A DNA stretch of 64,000 nt from Steromphala cineraria (GCA_916613615.1 OU744728.1:32627950-32691949), one strand, 5' to 3'. Positions 47,445 through 58,959 are shown, counted from the first letter of the stretch. A program made the numbers and translations. Notes: generated from the letters alone by a model not told the origin.

Positions 47445-47903
47445 TTAAGAAATGTTAACCAAAACAAATCACATTTGTTACAAATATAAATAAAAATTAA
47501 ATAAATAGAGCAAAGAAAGACACATTTTTAACTTCTCCATGTCGATCTCAAATACAGAATTACATTAAGAATTTCATTTCAAGGTGATTACAGCATTTCT
47601 ATAGGTTTCTTGTATGATTAGTTGTAAACTGGGGCCATGTTTAATAAATGAACATAAATAACTTAAACAACTATAATGTTGAAATGCTGTTACTGACAAA
47701 GATGACTAAATGTAAAACATAAAAGAATTTTTGGAATGCAAGCAACAAAAACTTCATTGGTTATTGATTGATATAGTAAGACATAATATTTCAAAACGAT
47801 TGTTTAAATAAAACACAAACCTTATTTCATATATCTGATTAGAAATATATATTTCTTTCCTAACTATGATATGATAATGAATGAGTTTGTAGTAGGAACA
47901 AGC

Positions 47904-48668
47904 AGCTGACATGGTCGAGCTATATCCCCCGCAAATTGCACAACATGTAGAGGTTTTCCTTATCATATTGCTGATTAATATTTGTCGCACAAAATAACAC
48001 AATTTGTCCAGGATATGAAGAAAACTGTTCTAATCAAAAAACTAAATGATACCAACTTTATGTTCACCATTGGGCATAATTCGAGTAAACTGACAAAATT
48101 AAAATCAAACAAATAAATTTATGTATTTGGATCTCCACGATCAATTTGATCATATGTAAACAAACATATTTGCAAAATTGTTCTTCATGACAGACTTTCA
48201 GATGATTATGTATCTTCATATCAAATTTGATCAATATGTGACGATTAGTTTAGAAGTTATGAGCCGGACAGGACTTGTAAGAGTTTTCCAACAGAGTCCT
48301 CATTTTCTGCCAAAAAAGGCAAAATTTTATACAAATATTTTCAAAATTGTTCTTCATGACACACCTTCAAATGATTATGTATCTTCCTATCAAATTTGAT
48401 CCAAATATGATGATTAGTTAAGAAGTTGTGAGCTGGTTGGGACTTGTAACAGATTTCTTACAAATTTACCACTTTTTCTCCTTAATCCTAATATTTTATG
48501 TAGTTTTCAGAAAATTGTTACTCATGACACATCATTACATGTTTCTTCATTTAAATTGAAATGGTTAATTAATTACAAAGTTATGAGCCTGACACAAAGT
48601 GTAACGGACAGACTGACAGACGAAACCCATTTTAATACCCCCCGCAACTTCGTTGTTGTGGGGGGATA
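47904..48668. mobile_element. module with ATATCCCCCGC end and 3' hairpin
   Basis: Hairpin AGCTGAC-ATG-GTCGAGCT (47904-47921), ATATCCCCCGC; tandem core from 48160 to 48560 (TTCAAAATTGTTCTTCATGA, GATTATGTATCTTC); ACAGACTGACAGACG; right hairpin CCCCCCGCAACTTCGTTG plus TTGTGGGGGG (48637-48663) and ATAATAAAG. Confidence 0.78.
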
Positions 48669-48689
48669 ATAAAGTACATATTGCTTTCA

Positions 48690-51562
48690 ATGTCCAACTC
48701 TATCAACAGCCTTGTTGATTTTTACCTTGAACGATAACCTTGTCAAGGGGCATTAAGTTTGTTTATTTGCTATGGGAAAGAAATTAGTTACACAATTACG
48801 TAGATGTTATTTCAAGTTTAAAACTCAGGTTGCTTTATGAGAAAATAACTTGTTAATTCCCTGTTAATTTTCAAATCATTATAGACCATCATTGTGTTGA
48901 AGAGTTTAATTTGTTTAGTAATCATGTTCTTGAAAAATGAGATGAGAAAATGCATCCACTGTCCATCTCTTATAAACAGCCTTTTTGATTGCTACCTTTA
49001 AAGGTAAGCACTTCAAGGGTCATTCAGTTTGTTTCCATTAGAATATGTTTTCAAGTCTTAAACTGAAACTTATACCTTGTTATTTATCTTTTAATTTCTC
49101 AAAACTTGTTAGTTGCTTAGTAAATTACACTTGGTAATTTGAAAAAATACATTCAGGTTGTGATTTAGAGGTTATATTTCCTTCTAAATTCATGATTTAA
49201 TTCATATTTAGAATCATAAAAAGAAAAAGGGAAATCTGGCAAAGTGGAGCTGTCAAGTCCAATCTCAATGTTCAAATTATTCACAAAGGGGTTCTTATTA
49301 CAGATAAGGATTTTGGTAAACATTAGGTGATTGGAAATTCTTCTTACAAGCATTAGATTTAAGATTTATATACATCCATTCCAATTATTTTTGATACAAA
49401 ATTGTCAATTAGAATAAATACTTTTTGAAATAACAATAACAAAGGACATGTATGACTGATAAAAAAAGATTACTTAAAAGAAACACAATTATAACAATTA
49501 TTGCTAATAACATTTAAAATGATTATTTATGATTAAAAAGGCAACTTTAAAAATCATTGTTTGCTTTAACAAATTCAATAACACTTTTTAACTTTCAAAT
49601 CTATTAAATAATACATTTTATACAAATTCGTGCCATAAACCGTAGTGTTATTTAGTAGTAGATTCCCAATACACCATTTTAAACACCCACCTGGACTGAG
49701 CTGGACATATCAACCAAACGTTCAATCGCTCGTCATTATGTTTGCATAACACCACTTCCTGTATAGAATTAACTAGCAATATGGAGGAACATGGCAGCCA
49801 TCACCATTAACTGGAGATAATAGTTAACTCACAGTTCATTAAGAGTGAAAATGTCATTTCTACAGTTACTGTTACCAAAGTAAGTACACCTGATTTCTTT
49901 TCCCAATTCATATTGCCTTTAATTTCTTTTCTACATCATTAAAGAGAGCTTTAAAGTGTTTCATCAATATATTGTCTTCAAAGTCAAATATGACAAATGA
50001 TTTCAAACCCTAGTTCTTTTTGGTTGGGTTTCTTGTCAAGTTTTTTTTCATGTTGATTTTATGTACAAAAATATTTTTCAAATTTGATACAAATTGGATA
50101 CTTGATGTTTCATTTAGTTTCTGTTCTGTGATAATTTTTAGACAAGATGGCATTGTTTACCGAGTGTGCACCGAACCATGACTGACGAACCATAACCCAG
50201 CAAGGATAGACAAAGGCAGTGATTATGTAACAGGTACCTTCACAGCCAGCATGCTGATCTAATTCTTGAGTAAACATGCAGTACATTCCTTTACTTTAGA
50301 TAAGACAATTAATCAATTTGCAAATAATAGACTTCATTAACTGATATGTTTATTTGTTAACACCCAGACAGGACAATTGTATGTTATAAAGATGTAGGAG
50401 CAACTTGATTTCAAATGCTAATGATTTTTTTATCTAATTTGAAGACTTTTAGTATATTATTAATCAATAAACTTTTGCAATTTATTCTACAAACATTTGT
50501 ATACAATTCTTAAAGGAACACTAGGCTTGGATGTCTTCCCCGATAATTGACTATCGCCAATGAAATTGTTACGTAATGGATTTTACGGGTAACAAGATCA
50601 CGTGATTCAGACTGGGCGCTTGCCAAGTGATGCAGGCGATATTTTGACAGGGGATTCCCCTTATTGACACGCGATCGCTGATTGGCTGTTACATTCTTGC
50701 TCTTGTTGTGATTCAAATGTTTTTGAAAAGTTCGTGTTTAAAAAAGAATAATTTTTGCCTGGTATGTGTTCGTGGCAATTGAAAGGTAGTGTCTTCACAT
50801 GTCTTTTATGGCAATCGCACAATATGAAGATAATCAATTATGAAATTTTTTTTGAATTGCCATTTCACTTCAATCCATGGTTAATACTAGGATAGGACGC
50901 TAAAGTTTTCCATTAAAACAACATTGATTATTTGCTTCAAATGATTCAAAACCTTATATTTGTTTTATCTAGCTGAGGCTGCAGCCAAGTCCATTACTGA
51001 GCAACATTTGAGAACATTACCACTGTATAATTAAGTTTCAAAATTCATTTCTCTCTAACTATTTAAGTTATCTAAACTAAACATACATCATCGTATGCGG
51101 AAAATCAAGACAAACAATTTTTTCTGATATACCTTATCAGTAAAATATCAATAGTTAAAGTGTTAGGTTTCATTACATCACACAGGGGTCTGAAACAGTC
51201 AATTTTACATTACAGTTTCCAAACAACTGTATCTCAAAAACGGTGCCAGATAATTTAACCAAATTTTTTCTGCTTCTAGGAATAACATTCTCTGAAGAAT
51301 AATGCCATAACAGACTTTGGCCGCCATGATGGATTCTCTGAAAAGCCTTAAAATATTGAATATTATGTGAAATTTAAACTTTTTTTATGATGAGTTAGTG
51401 ATATTAGTTTATACCTCGATGACAAAAAACCATGTGAAGGTCAAACATTGTGTGGAGCGGAAGTCTTGAAGACCTAAGTATTGACGCGTCAATCCTAGTT
51501 ATAATTATTATTATTTTACACAGGCAAGTATGATTAGTGGCCATGATGTAAGAAAACACTAC
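48690..51562. other. TMX2 intron sequence, nearly repeat-free
   Basis: Longest stretch without recognisable mobile DNA. Short plus-strand frames next to splice-like sites (49851-49880; 50973-51034) are noted but not called. Confidence 0.5.
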
Positions 51563-51628
51563 CTCTCTGCCACGGCTGGATATCGGGAAACATCGATTTT
51601 GCCAAACTTGAGGTTATCCAGACAGAAT
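51563..51628 (-). CDS. TMX2: TMX2 internal exon (thioredoxin-related transmembrane protein 2)
   Basis: Sixty-six-base exon read on the minus strand. It is preceded by a pyrimidine-rich acceptor ending ttgcag and followed by donor gtagtg. It encodes FCLDNLKFGKIDV then SRYPAVAE and leaves a split codon (AG|G) completed by the exon at 45572-45698. The LKFGKIDVSRY stretch corresponds to the part of the thioredoxin fold just after the active-site helix in animal TMX2, an ER/mitochondria-contact membrane protein with an atypical active site. That active-site exon and the membrane segments are not in the window and should lie beyond 64000. Family assignment rests on remembered similarity across three in-frame exons, not on a search. 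An open frame on the opposite strand here is a shadow. Confidence 0.85.
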
Positions 51629-52346
51629 CTGCAAATGAAACAGTCAAATTTAAAACCATTGGCTTTGCAGCTCAGGTACTGAACTGAAACTATCGAGCCT
51701 TGTAAAGAATAACATAAAATTCTGATTTTTTAATTATTTATGGAGCTAAACCAGAAACATGCAGGCGTAAATAAGGATATCCAGAGACATTATCTGTTAA
51801 TATGCATAATTGCATAATTGATGTTTTTGATTTCCAGTCAGTTAGCTGTCCATTTACTGTTTATGGAAATATGAATAAACAGTCATTACTAAAACAGATA
51901 AATAAGTTTTTTCATCTTTTAATGCAATATATACACAAAGAACTTGACCAATAACCCTCACGTTGCTGAATACTGTAAAATCATATATTTTCGCTTGGCG
52001 TTAATTTCACACAATTATCAAAAGTGAGATATTCGCACAGTTTATTTTTCGTGCGAATCATTACTAATACATATTATTTTATATAAACACCAACAAAATT
52101 AAGCACCCACACAGAGGGGTGTACTTTGTTGAAGTATGCTTTGAGACTGAGAAAAATAAGATAAGCAAAGCCAATTTTTATTGAGAGAACAATCATTTGG
52201 TCATTTGCAAGAGAAGTTTTGTAATCGTGTGGGCATGAAAATAAAGAAAGTAATGGACATAGAATTTCATCCAAAACACATAGATGTTAAAATATTGTCA
52301 CTATAAGCTCTTGGTGTGTGCCACCTGATCAAAGCAGCTTAAACAA
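51629..52346. other. TMX2 intron sequence
   Basis: AT-rich DNA upstream (minus-strand sense) of the exon at 51563-51628; no further exon was found up to the end of the window. Confidence 0.5.
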
Positions 52347-53560
52347 GAAGACATTGTCATCAACATCCCCCGCCAAATAAGTTTTTATTAAAGCTCCCAA
52401 TATTTTCCTAAATGGGCTGTAACTCTGTAATAAGTAATTGCATTTATCTAATTTTTTAAGTCCATCAAGGTACCCTTAACCCTTACATATATATTTTTAT
52501 ATTTTTGCTCTACAAGCCCACGTGGCCGAATTGTTTTGTCCGGTCCTGATTGGCCGCTTCTTTATTTTTCTGCGCGGATATACATATGATACATGGAAAT
52601 AAAGACAATTCTCTTCTCTATACGATGATGTAAACATTATAAACGTATCTCTAATGGTTCGTGAGATACAAATGCCGCAAGGTGGGTACCCTCAATCATT
52701 TTGAGGTAAAAAATAAAATTTGCGGCACTTGTCGCAACGCTTGCCGTTTCTGTCCATCAAGGTACCCTGAACCCTTACGATGCGGGTATATATTTTTGCT
52801 CTACAAGCCCACGTGGCCGAATTGTTTTGTCCGGTCCTGATTGGCCGCTTCTTTATTTTTGTGCGCGCATATACATGATACATGGAAACAAAGACAATTC
52901 TTTCTTCTACACGATGATGTTAAAATTATAGAATTATCTCTAATGGATCGTGAGATATGAATGCCGCAAGGTGGGTACCCTCAATCATTTTTGAGAAAAG
53001 GTTTGATATTTTATATCCGGGAGCAGCCAAGACTGCTTGCAGTCAATTATAGCCTTATCCTGAAAGATACGGATTTCGCCAAGAGGGCTTACGTGCCATT
53101 TTATATTTGGCCCGTAAATATCACGCGCCCCGCATCGTAAGGGTTAAGACAAACTGCAAATTTTGTTATTCTATCTTAAATAGTTTCTGAGAAAAGTTGT
53201 CCCCTTTGACAACTCACTTGCACAGAGTCCAAAAACACGAAACAAGGGCAATAACTTCGTAAAAAATAATTTTGCAGTTCTGATATTCGAACTCCATCAA
53301 GGTATTGATACAATGAAGACACACAGCAAGTTTGGTTAACCTATCCTAAACAGTTAATAGTTTCTGAGAAAAGTTGTCCCCTTTACGACTCCCTCAAACA
53401 GAGTCCAAAAACATGAAACAAGGGCAATAACTCTGTAAAAATTATTTTGCGGTTCTGATTTTCAAACTCCATCAAGGTATTTTGTACAATGAAGATTCAC
53501 AGCAAGTTTGGGGAACCTATCCTAAAAAGTTTCTGAAAAAAGTTGTCCCCTTTGACGACA
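52347..53560. mobile_element. module with CATCCCCCGCC end, host of a TTAA MITE
   Basis: Starts ACAAGAAGACATTGTCATCAA then CATCCCCCGCC; core units CTGAGAAAAGTTGTCCCCTT and CCATCAAGGTATTGATACAA repeat at about 190 bases from 53160 to 53560. Interrupted by the TTAA element 52480-53143. The right end is missing, replaced by the Tc1 relic. Confidence 0.65.
52480..53143. mobile_element. TTAA-flanked MITE (CCCTTACGATGCGGG) with internal duplication
   Basis: TTAA (52476-52479) then CCCTTAC; right end CCCGCATCGTAAGGG then TTAA (53144-53147). The left part is duplicated: 52461-52752 and 52753 to about 53000 share TCCATCAAGGTACCC..., the CTCTACAAGCCCACGTGGCC segment and the GGGTACCCTCAATCATTT end. The second unit keeps the fuller CCCTTACGATGCGGG end, and the unit includes flanking host DNA. 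Confidence 0.7.
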
Positions 53561-54325
53561 CCTTGAACGGAGGCCTCCAGTTCCCTCAGGTTTTGTACAG
53601 GAGGATCCTTTCTTTGTATCCGACTACCCAAAATGTCCAAAAAATGCTCGATTGGGTTCAAATCAGGTTACATGGTCTTGTGGTAAGTCTGTGGTCATCA
53701 AAATGATCAACAATTACAGGATCCAAAACCTCCTGAATGTAGCCAATGCCTGTGAGTGAACCCTGTATAGTCACCAAATTGAGTCAAACCATGGCTGATC
53801 CCCCACCATATGTTACCCTTGGCATAATGTTCCTGGGGGCAAGACGTGTATTCCTGGTCCTCATTCCTCGGCAATCAACAGCATACAGGAGGAAACAACA
53901 GTGTACTCTCCTCCATGATTTCAGGTTCCACCTCTGTCTGTTCACACACCAGAACATATGCTCATGTCTGTGGTGATTTGAAAGCATTGGACGCCTGATG
54001 GCCCTTAATCCGGCAGCTTTGAGTTTGGTTGCTTAAGTTGTAATGAGGTAACCATACCCATTTCAGATGGGTGCTTGAAGCAAACAGCAGGAAGCAAACA
54101 GCAGGCATCTAACATGTAGTAACAGAGCTCTATCCTCCTGGGGCATGGTAGCTTTTGGTCTTCCTGATCGTGGAAGGTCCCTCACATCTTTATTGTCCTA
54201 ACCAGACGGCTTATGACGGTGTAGTGGAAGTGAGTTCTTCTGGCAATTTCCTTGTAAGAAAGTCCTGCCCGATGAAGCCCAATGATCTGCCATCTCAAAG
54301 CATTTGAAATTCTCTTCTTGCCATT
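53560..54325 (-). pseudogene. Tc1-like transposase relic
   Basis: Minus strand. N-terminal helix-turn-helix RRISNALRWQIIGLHRAG and LSYKEIARRTHFHYTVISRL near 54310-54210. The catalytic part shows RQRWNLKSW, TYGGGSAMV (53810-53780) and, in other frames, LNPIEHFLDILGSRIQ-like residues with the DxE pair near 53630. Several stops and indels; the DDE triad is not in one frame. No matching terminal inverted repeats were found next to it. Confidence 0.75.
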
Positions 54326-54433
54326 GTCAATGAGAAGTGAAACACGTGGTAATGAAGTCGGAACCTTTCCTTAAATACCCAATACTTGTGGTTGGTTGAG
54401 ACTTTGGTTTGTGCAACACATGGGTGGCAGGAT

Positions 54434-54757
54434 TCATGTGCATGTGATTGCGTTCGCGAGTTTGAATTTACAAACATATCCATTGTGCGAATCGGACAAC
54501 ATGTAAGATTTTATTCCATACTTCTTTGGTTTGTCAGGGTTGTAAACCTTGAAGCTGAGGTTGCCTTTCCAAAACCAATCCCTCATCAATAGAGATATGT
54601 TGATGCAGTATGTAAACTCACCAATGTAAACAACGGTTATACAAGAAGCCAAGTTTATTGACTGGGAAAAACTGAGGTGAGTTTCGTCCCGGCATTGTAC
54701 TGTTATCAGTGTTATTAAATTAAAGGGAATTTTATTCTCTTTCCATTGATATATCAT
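54434..54757 (-). pseudogene. piggyBac-type transposase fragment
   Basis: 107-residue minus-strand frame with NISLLMRDWFWKGNLSFKVY then NPDKPKKYGIKSYML and SHNGYVCKFKLAN. It matches the region just after the first catalytic Asp in the copy at 42920-44216; here the DEGLVPW box is altered. Only a fragment of about 110 residues remains. Confidence 0.8.
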
Positions 54758-54980
54758 GTGTTAGAGCGCGCCACTTGGTTATTGAAATATCAAGCACGAA
54801 AGCACATATTTTTATCAACAGTTCAACAGAATGAAAAGTATTCATTGCATATGCATGAATTTTACATTGAATAAAAGGGCATTGTTTCATCTTTCTTCTG
54901 AGATATAAATTGTCATAAAGCGCTACGAATTTTATGAAATAACTTAGTGTGAAAAGTGGTACATAGCTGAAAATACCCAT
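54720..54980 (-). repeat. dispersed repeat shared with 31490-31720
   Basis: Reverse complement of the segment at 31490-31720 (TTTTCAGCTATGTAC, CACTTTTCACACTAAG, GTTGATAAAATATATGCTTTC). A related start (TTTCACTGCTTGTAGTTTCAT) is also at 56985-57005. Identity unknown. Confidence 0.6.
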
Positions 54981-55037
54981 TCTCTCCCCACAGAGGCAGC
55001 TCAGTCATATCCGAGTTAGCCTCTGTTTTATTACGGC
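54979..55037. repeat. long inverted repeat, left arm
   Basis: CATTCTCTCCCCACAGAGGC...AGCCTCTGTTTTATTACG is about 90% the inverse of 56900-56958, enclosing about 1.9 kb that holds the CTCATCAGGC arrays. Possibly the TIR of a larger element or two opposed copies of one repeat. Confidence 0.65.
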
Positions 55038-55057
55038 TAATACATGGGATAGAAAAT

Positions 55058-55130
55058 AGAGCCATTGGCTGTGTAGCTCATCAGGCATCATATCAAGTTT
55101 GCTTTATACAGGCCAGATGAGCTAAAAATG
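55058..55130. mobile_element. core-less CTCATCAGGC element
   Basis: Hairpin AGAGCCATTGGCTGT (55058-55072), GTAGCTCATCAGGC, about 25 bases, then CAGGCCAGATGAGCTAAAA. Both ends of the family are present with essentially no tandem core. Confidence 0.75.
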
Positions 55131-55314
55131 AAACTGATGTTACCTATTGCAAGAAAATCTATAACAAAATTACAAAACAAATGTAACGATTTCGGAATAT
55201 ATTTCCTTACCCAAATGATTTATTATTATTCAACACTTTCTAGATTACTATATTAGACAGTGAAAGAAGTCCATACTAAAATATCCAAGGAGAAATAAAT
55301 TTGCCATAGACTGT

Positions 55315-56412
55315 CATCTAATGGGGAAAAATAGGCTTTTAAGATTGTGACCCCTGTGACCCTATTTGGGGTCATGGGGTCACAAAACCTACAGTTTAGA
55401 ATCCCAACTGGCCAAGGAGTCTACATGCAGTCTTTAAGCTCAATAGACCTTTTGGAACTGAAGATGATGATGAAAATAAGATTTTAAGGTTGTGACACAG
55501 GTGACCCTAATTGGGTCATGGGGTCAAGAAATCTACAATTAAGAATCCCCATTTGCCAAGGAGTCTGCACATATAATTTCAGCTCTCTAGACCTTTTGGA
55601 ACTTGAGAAGAAGATGAAAATAGGTTTTTAAGGTTGTGACCCCTGTGACCCTACTTGGGGTCACAGGGTCAACAAAGTTACAAATTAGAATCTCCATTGG
55701 CCAAGGAGTCTGCACAAATCATTATTAACTCTCTAGACCTTTTGGAACTTGAGAAGAAGATGAAAATAGGTTTTTAAAGTTGTGACCCCCGTGACCCTAT
55801 TAGGGGTCACAGGGTCATTAAAGTTACAAATTAGAATCCCCAGTGTCCAAGGAGTCTGCACATATCATTTTGAACTCTCTAGTCCTTTTGGAACTGGAGA
55901 AGAAGATGAGAATTGGTTTTTAAGGTTGTGACCCCTGTGACCCTATTTGGGTTCATGGGGTCACGAAATCTACAATTAAGAATTCCCATTGGCCAAGGAG
56001 TCTGCACATATAATTTTCAACTCTCTAGTCCTTTTAGAACTGGAGAATAAGATGAAAATAGGTTTTTAAGATTGTGACCCCTGTGACCCTATTTGGTGTC
56101 ACAGGGTCACCAAAGCTACAAATTAGAATCTCCAATGTCCAAGGAGTCTGCACATATAATTTTTAACTCTCTACTCCTTTTGGAACTGGAGAAGAAGATG
56201 AAAATAGGTATTTAAGGTTGTGACCCCTGTGGCCCCATATGGGGTCACAGGGCCACCAAAGCTACAATTTATAATCCTCACTAGCCAAGGAGTCTGTACA
56301 CACAGTTTCAGCTTTCTAGGCCTTATGGTTCTGGAGAAGAAGTCGAAATTCCACAATTCCACTTCCACTTCCAATTCCAATTCCACTGGCCTTACAGGCC
56401 AGATGAGCTTAA
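55315..56412. repeat. CTCATCAGGC-family array, part 3
   Basis: About seven units of about 155 bases (TTGTGACCCCTGTGACCCTA, CCAAGGAGTCTGCACATA, CTCTAGACCTTTTGGAAC), ending GGCCTTACAGGCCAGATGAGCT at 56390-56411 after an imperfect ATTCCACTTCCA repeat. No left end next to it; 55058-55130 may be its former left part. Confidence 0.72.
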
Positions 56413-56899
56413 AAGTAGAAATCTGATTGGAGGCAATCAAAGTTAGTTGTGCAATCAGCGACGCCGTTTCAAAAGTGGTCATTTGCAAAACCTCGGTCAT
56501 CTCCGTGTGGTTAGCCAAAGCTTTCGTTGAAACTTAACATCCAAGGGAGGTAATTCTTCTTTTACAAACCATCGGTTTTTACCTTCTCATTAGTTTTTAT
56601 TTGGTAAATTATTAAAAAAAATTTTATCATAAAACAAATAACAATTTACACAATTATAAAACAGTATGTTTCTAATGAAAAACCCTATCCATATCTGATT
56701 TTAAAATATTTTCCCGCTCACACTATTAATGAAAAATAAACCTAAAGGCATGATGCTTTTGAAAGTCACTTTACGACCGTTGAGAATTCCCCAAGTCGTG
56801 GATATATCCAAAGGGTGTTTCATTGGCTGCAAATAAGGGAGATATCTCAAGTTACAACTTTTTGCCGCTAGGGCAATCTGCCAGAAACCCAGGATCTTG

Positions 56900-56958
56900 G
56901 CGTAATAGAACAGAGGCTAACTCAAGTATGACTGAGCTGCCTCTGAGGGGAGAGAATG
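56900..56958. repeat. long inverted repeat, right arm
   Basis: CGTAATAGAACAGAGGCTAA...GGGGAGAGAATG, inverse of 54979-55037. Confidence 0.65.
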
Positions 56959-57264
56959 GAAAATACCTGAAAATCACTGTTTTTTCACTGCTTGTAGTTT
57001 CATATAGTGCATGTAAATTTCTAACATCAAAATGACAACAATTCAATGCCCTTTTCAACAATGTTTTTTTCATTGAAATCAGTTCAAGGTTTAGTTTGGC
57101 ACGGCATGTGAGAGATAAGGTGTGCTTCTCTAATCTGTGACACATCATGATTCTTGCTTTTGGGAGAATCAGGGAAAAATTAGGCATTTTCATGGGTGCT
57201 TTTCATTGTGTTATAGGTGATAGAATGTTGTGATCCGACCTCATAAATGCACCTAATTCAAATT

Positions 57265-58066
57265 GTTTGGTGTCCCCCTTACTTGGGGCGATAGGGTCAC
57301 CAAATGAACAATTTGGAATCCTCTCTAGCTAACTCAGAATTCTGTACACAAAGTTTCAGGTTTCTAGGCCTGATGCTTCTGGATGGGCGTGGCCCCTGTG
57401 GTCTCTATTTTGGGGCAATGGGGCCACCACAACTACAATTTTAAATCGTCACTAGTCAAGGACTTTGTACACAGGGTTTCAGCTTTCTAGGCCGAATGCT
57501 TCCTGAGAAGAAGCCTAAAATGCACATTTTTTCCGTGCAAACTGACAGAAGAAAGGATGGACGCGAGACACCTTGCCATGCTATAAACCCATCTAAAAAA
57601 AATCCTCACTAGTCAAGGAGTCTGTACACAAGGATTCAGCTTTCTGGGCCTTTTGCTTCTGGAGAATTAAATGTAAACATCTCCTGCATTGTACATTACT
57701 GGCTTCTTACTACTTATCTCTGTTTCATTACATTTACTCTTTTCATTAAGTTGTTTTAAGTGTGCATTGTACTATTTACATATATATATGCCCCTACTTC
57801 ATTACTTCCTCTGCTTGAGAATGACACAAGAATATGTGTAAAATTGTTGCACGCAATGAACAAAGAAGTTGTCATCCATATATTCCTCTGCATTATTGTC
57901 ATTCCAACTTCTGAAATGCCTCTCAAAGAAGTTAGTCAAGGAGTATGTACACAAAATTTCAGCTTTCTAGGCCTTGTGCTCCTGAAGAAGATGAAAATAG
58001 GTTTAAAGGGCCTAGCCCCTGTGGCCCTAATTAGGGGTCACAGGGCCAACAAAGCTATCAATTATA
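57265..58066. repeat. CTCATCAGGC-family core units, part 4
   Basis: Scattered units (CACAAAGTTTCAGGTTTCTA, AGTCAAGGAGTCTGTACACA) at 57265-57680 and 57930-58066, continuing at 58960-58995 across the MITE 58067-58959. Unidentified AT-rich DNA lies at 57680-57930. Confidence 0.65.
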
Positions 58067-58959
58067 CATACGGAAAAAAGTTAAGCACCCCCCAAATTCC
58101 CAAACTAAAATATGATGCTACGGCAAGGTACAGTAACGTGAATAAATTTATGACACTTAACATAAGAATGTATATTTTGTTAATAGTTTCTTCAAAGAAA
58201 GATTGTCCATGTAGACATTTTATGGAATTATGATTGAATTTGTAATGGTATTGAAATTTCACCAAAATTAAGTATGGCTGTAATATGCCAATACTAGGCA
58301 ATAGACAATGGGTATCAGACATCAAAAATAGCATTTGTGTTACCATCTTGACTTCCACACATAACATCATCTCTTATCTTACCAAATAAGGAAGTAACTG
58401 GTCGTTGAAATGGCATCCCTTTTTTTAACAGTTATTGTCAATTATTGACGAAATGGCTGGAATCATACAACTTTTGGAATAATCTTTGGATTCTTTTGAG
58501 TTTAATCTGTTAATCAAACACTTCTCATGGATTCTAGGAGTCATTACAGTTGACACTGACAATCTTTTGTTATCAAACCATTTTCCTTGAATTTTAGTTT
58601 TTGGAGAATTTGTGTCTGAATGTTATTAGACGTCTAATTAGTGACTTTTGACTAAAATATTGATAATAAAGTTTGACTGGAGGGCTCGAAAGAATTGAAG
58701 TACCCACATCACAACTACCAATAACAACTTTCTTTTCTCAGAATAATGTAACTTGTTTTTGACATAAAACTACAACAATTTTATGAATGCAAATATCCAA
58801 AAGATGCAAAAGGTTATCAGAATGAAACGTTCTTTCCCTAACAGCTAAATTATGGTTCTATCATACCATACGATTTTTCTACAACCACACCGCCTTCTTT
58901 TTTATCAGGCAACTTTTGCAGCTGAAAAATCATGGGGGTGCTTAACTTTTTTCCGTATG
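58067..58959. mobile_element. TA-flanked Tc1/mariner-like MITE
   Basis: 893 bases with TIRs CATACGGAAAAAAGTT...GCACCCCC and inverse, flanked by TA. It interrupts a copy of the GCCACCAAAGCTACAATTTATAATCC repeat unit, whose two halves resume either side. No transposase frame. Confidence 0.8.

Noticed and set aside
49851..51034. Plus-strand mini-exons: MSFLQLLLPK followed by gtaagt (49851-49880) and AEAAAKSITEQHLRTLPLYN-stop after an acceptor (50973-51034)
   Set aside because: I could not connect them in frame through an intermediate exon, and they lie in a TMX2 intron. Probably chance, though a nested gene cannot be excluded without transcripts.
51524..51686. Plus-strand open frames with a good acceptor (ttttacacag) at 51523
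   Set aside because: The overlapping minus-strand reading gives the TMX2 exon with matching phases on both sides, so the plus-strand frames are shadows.
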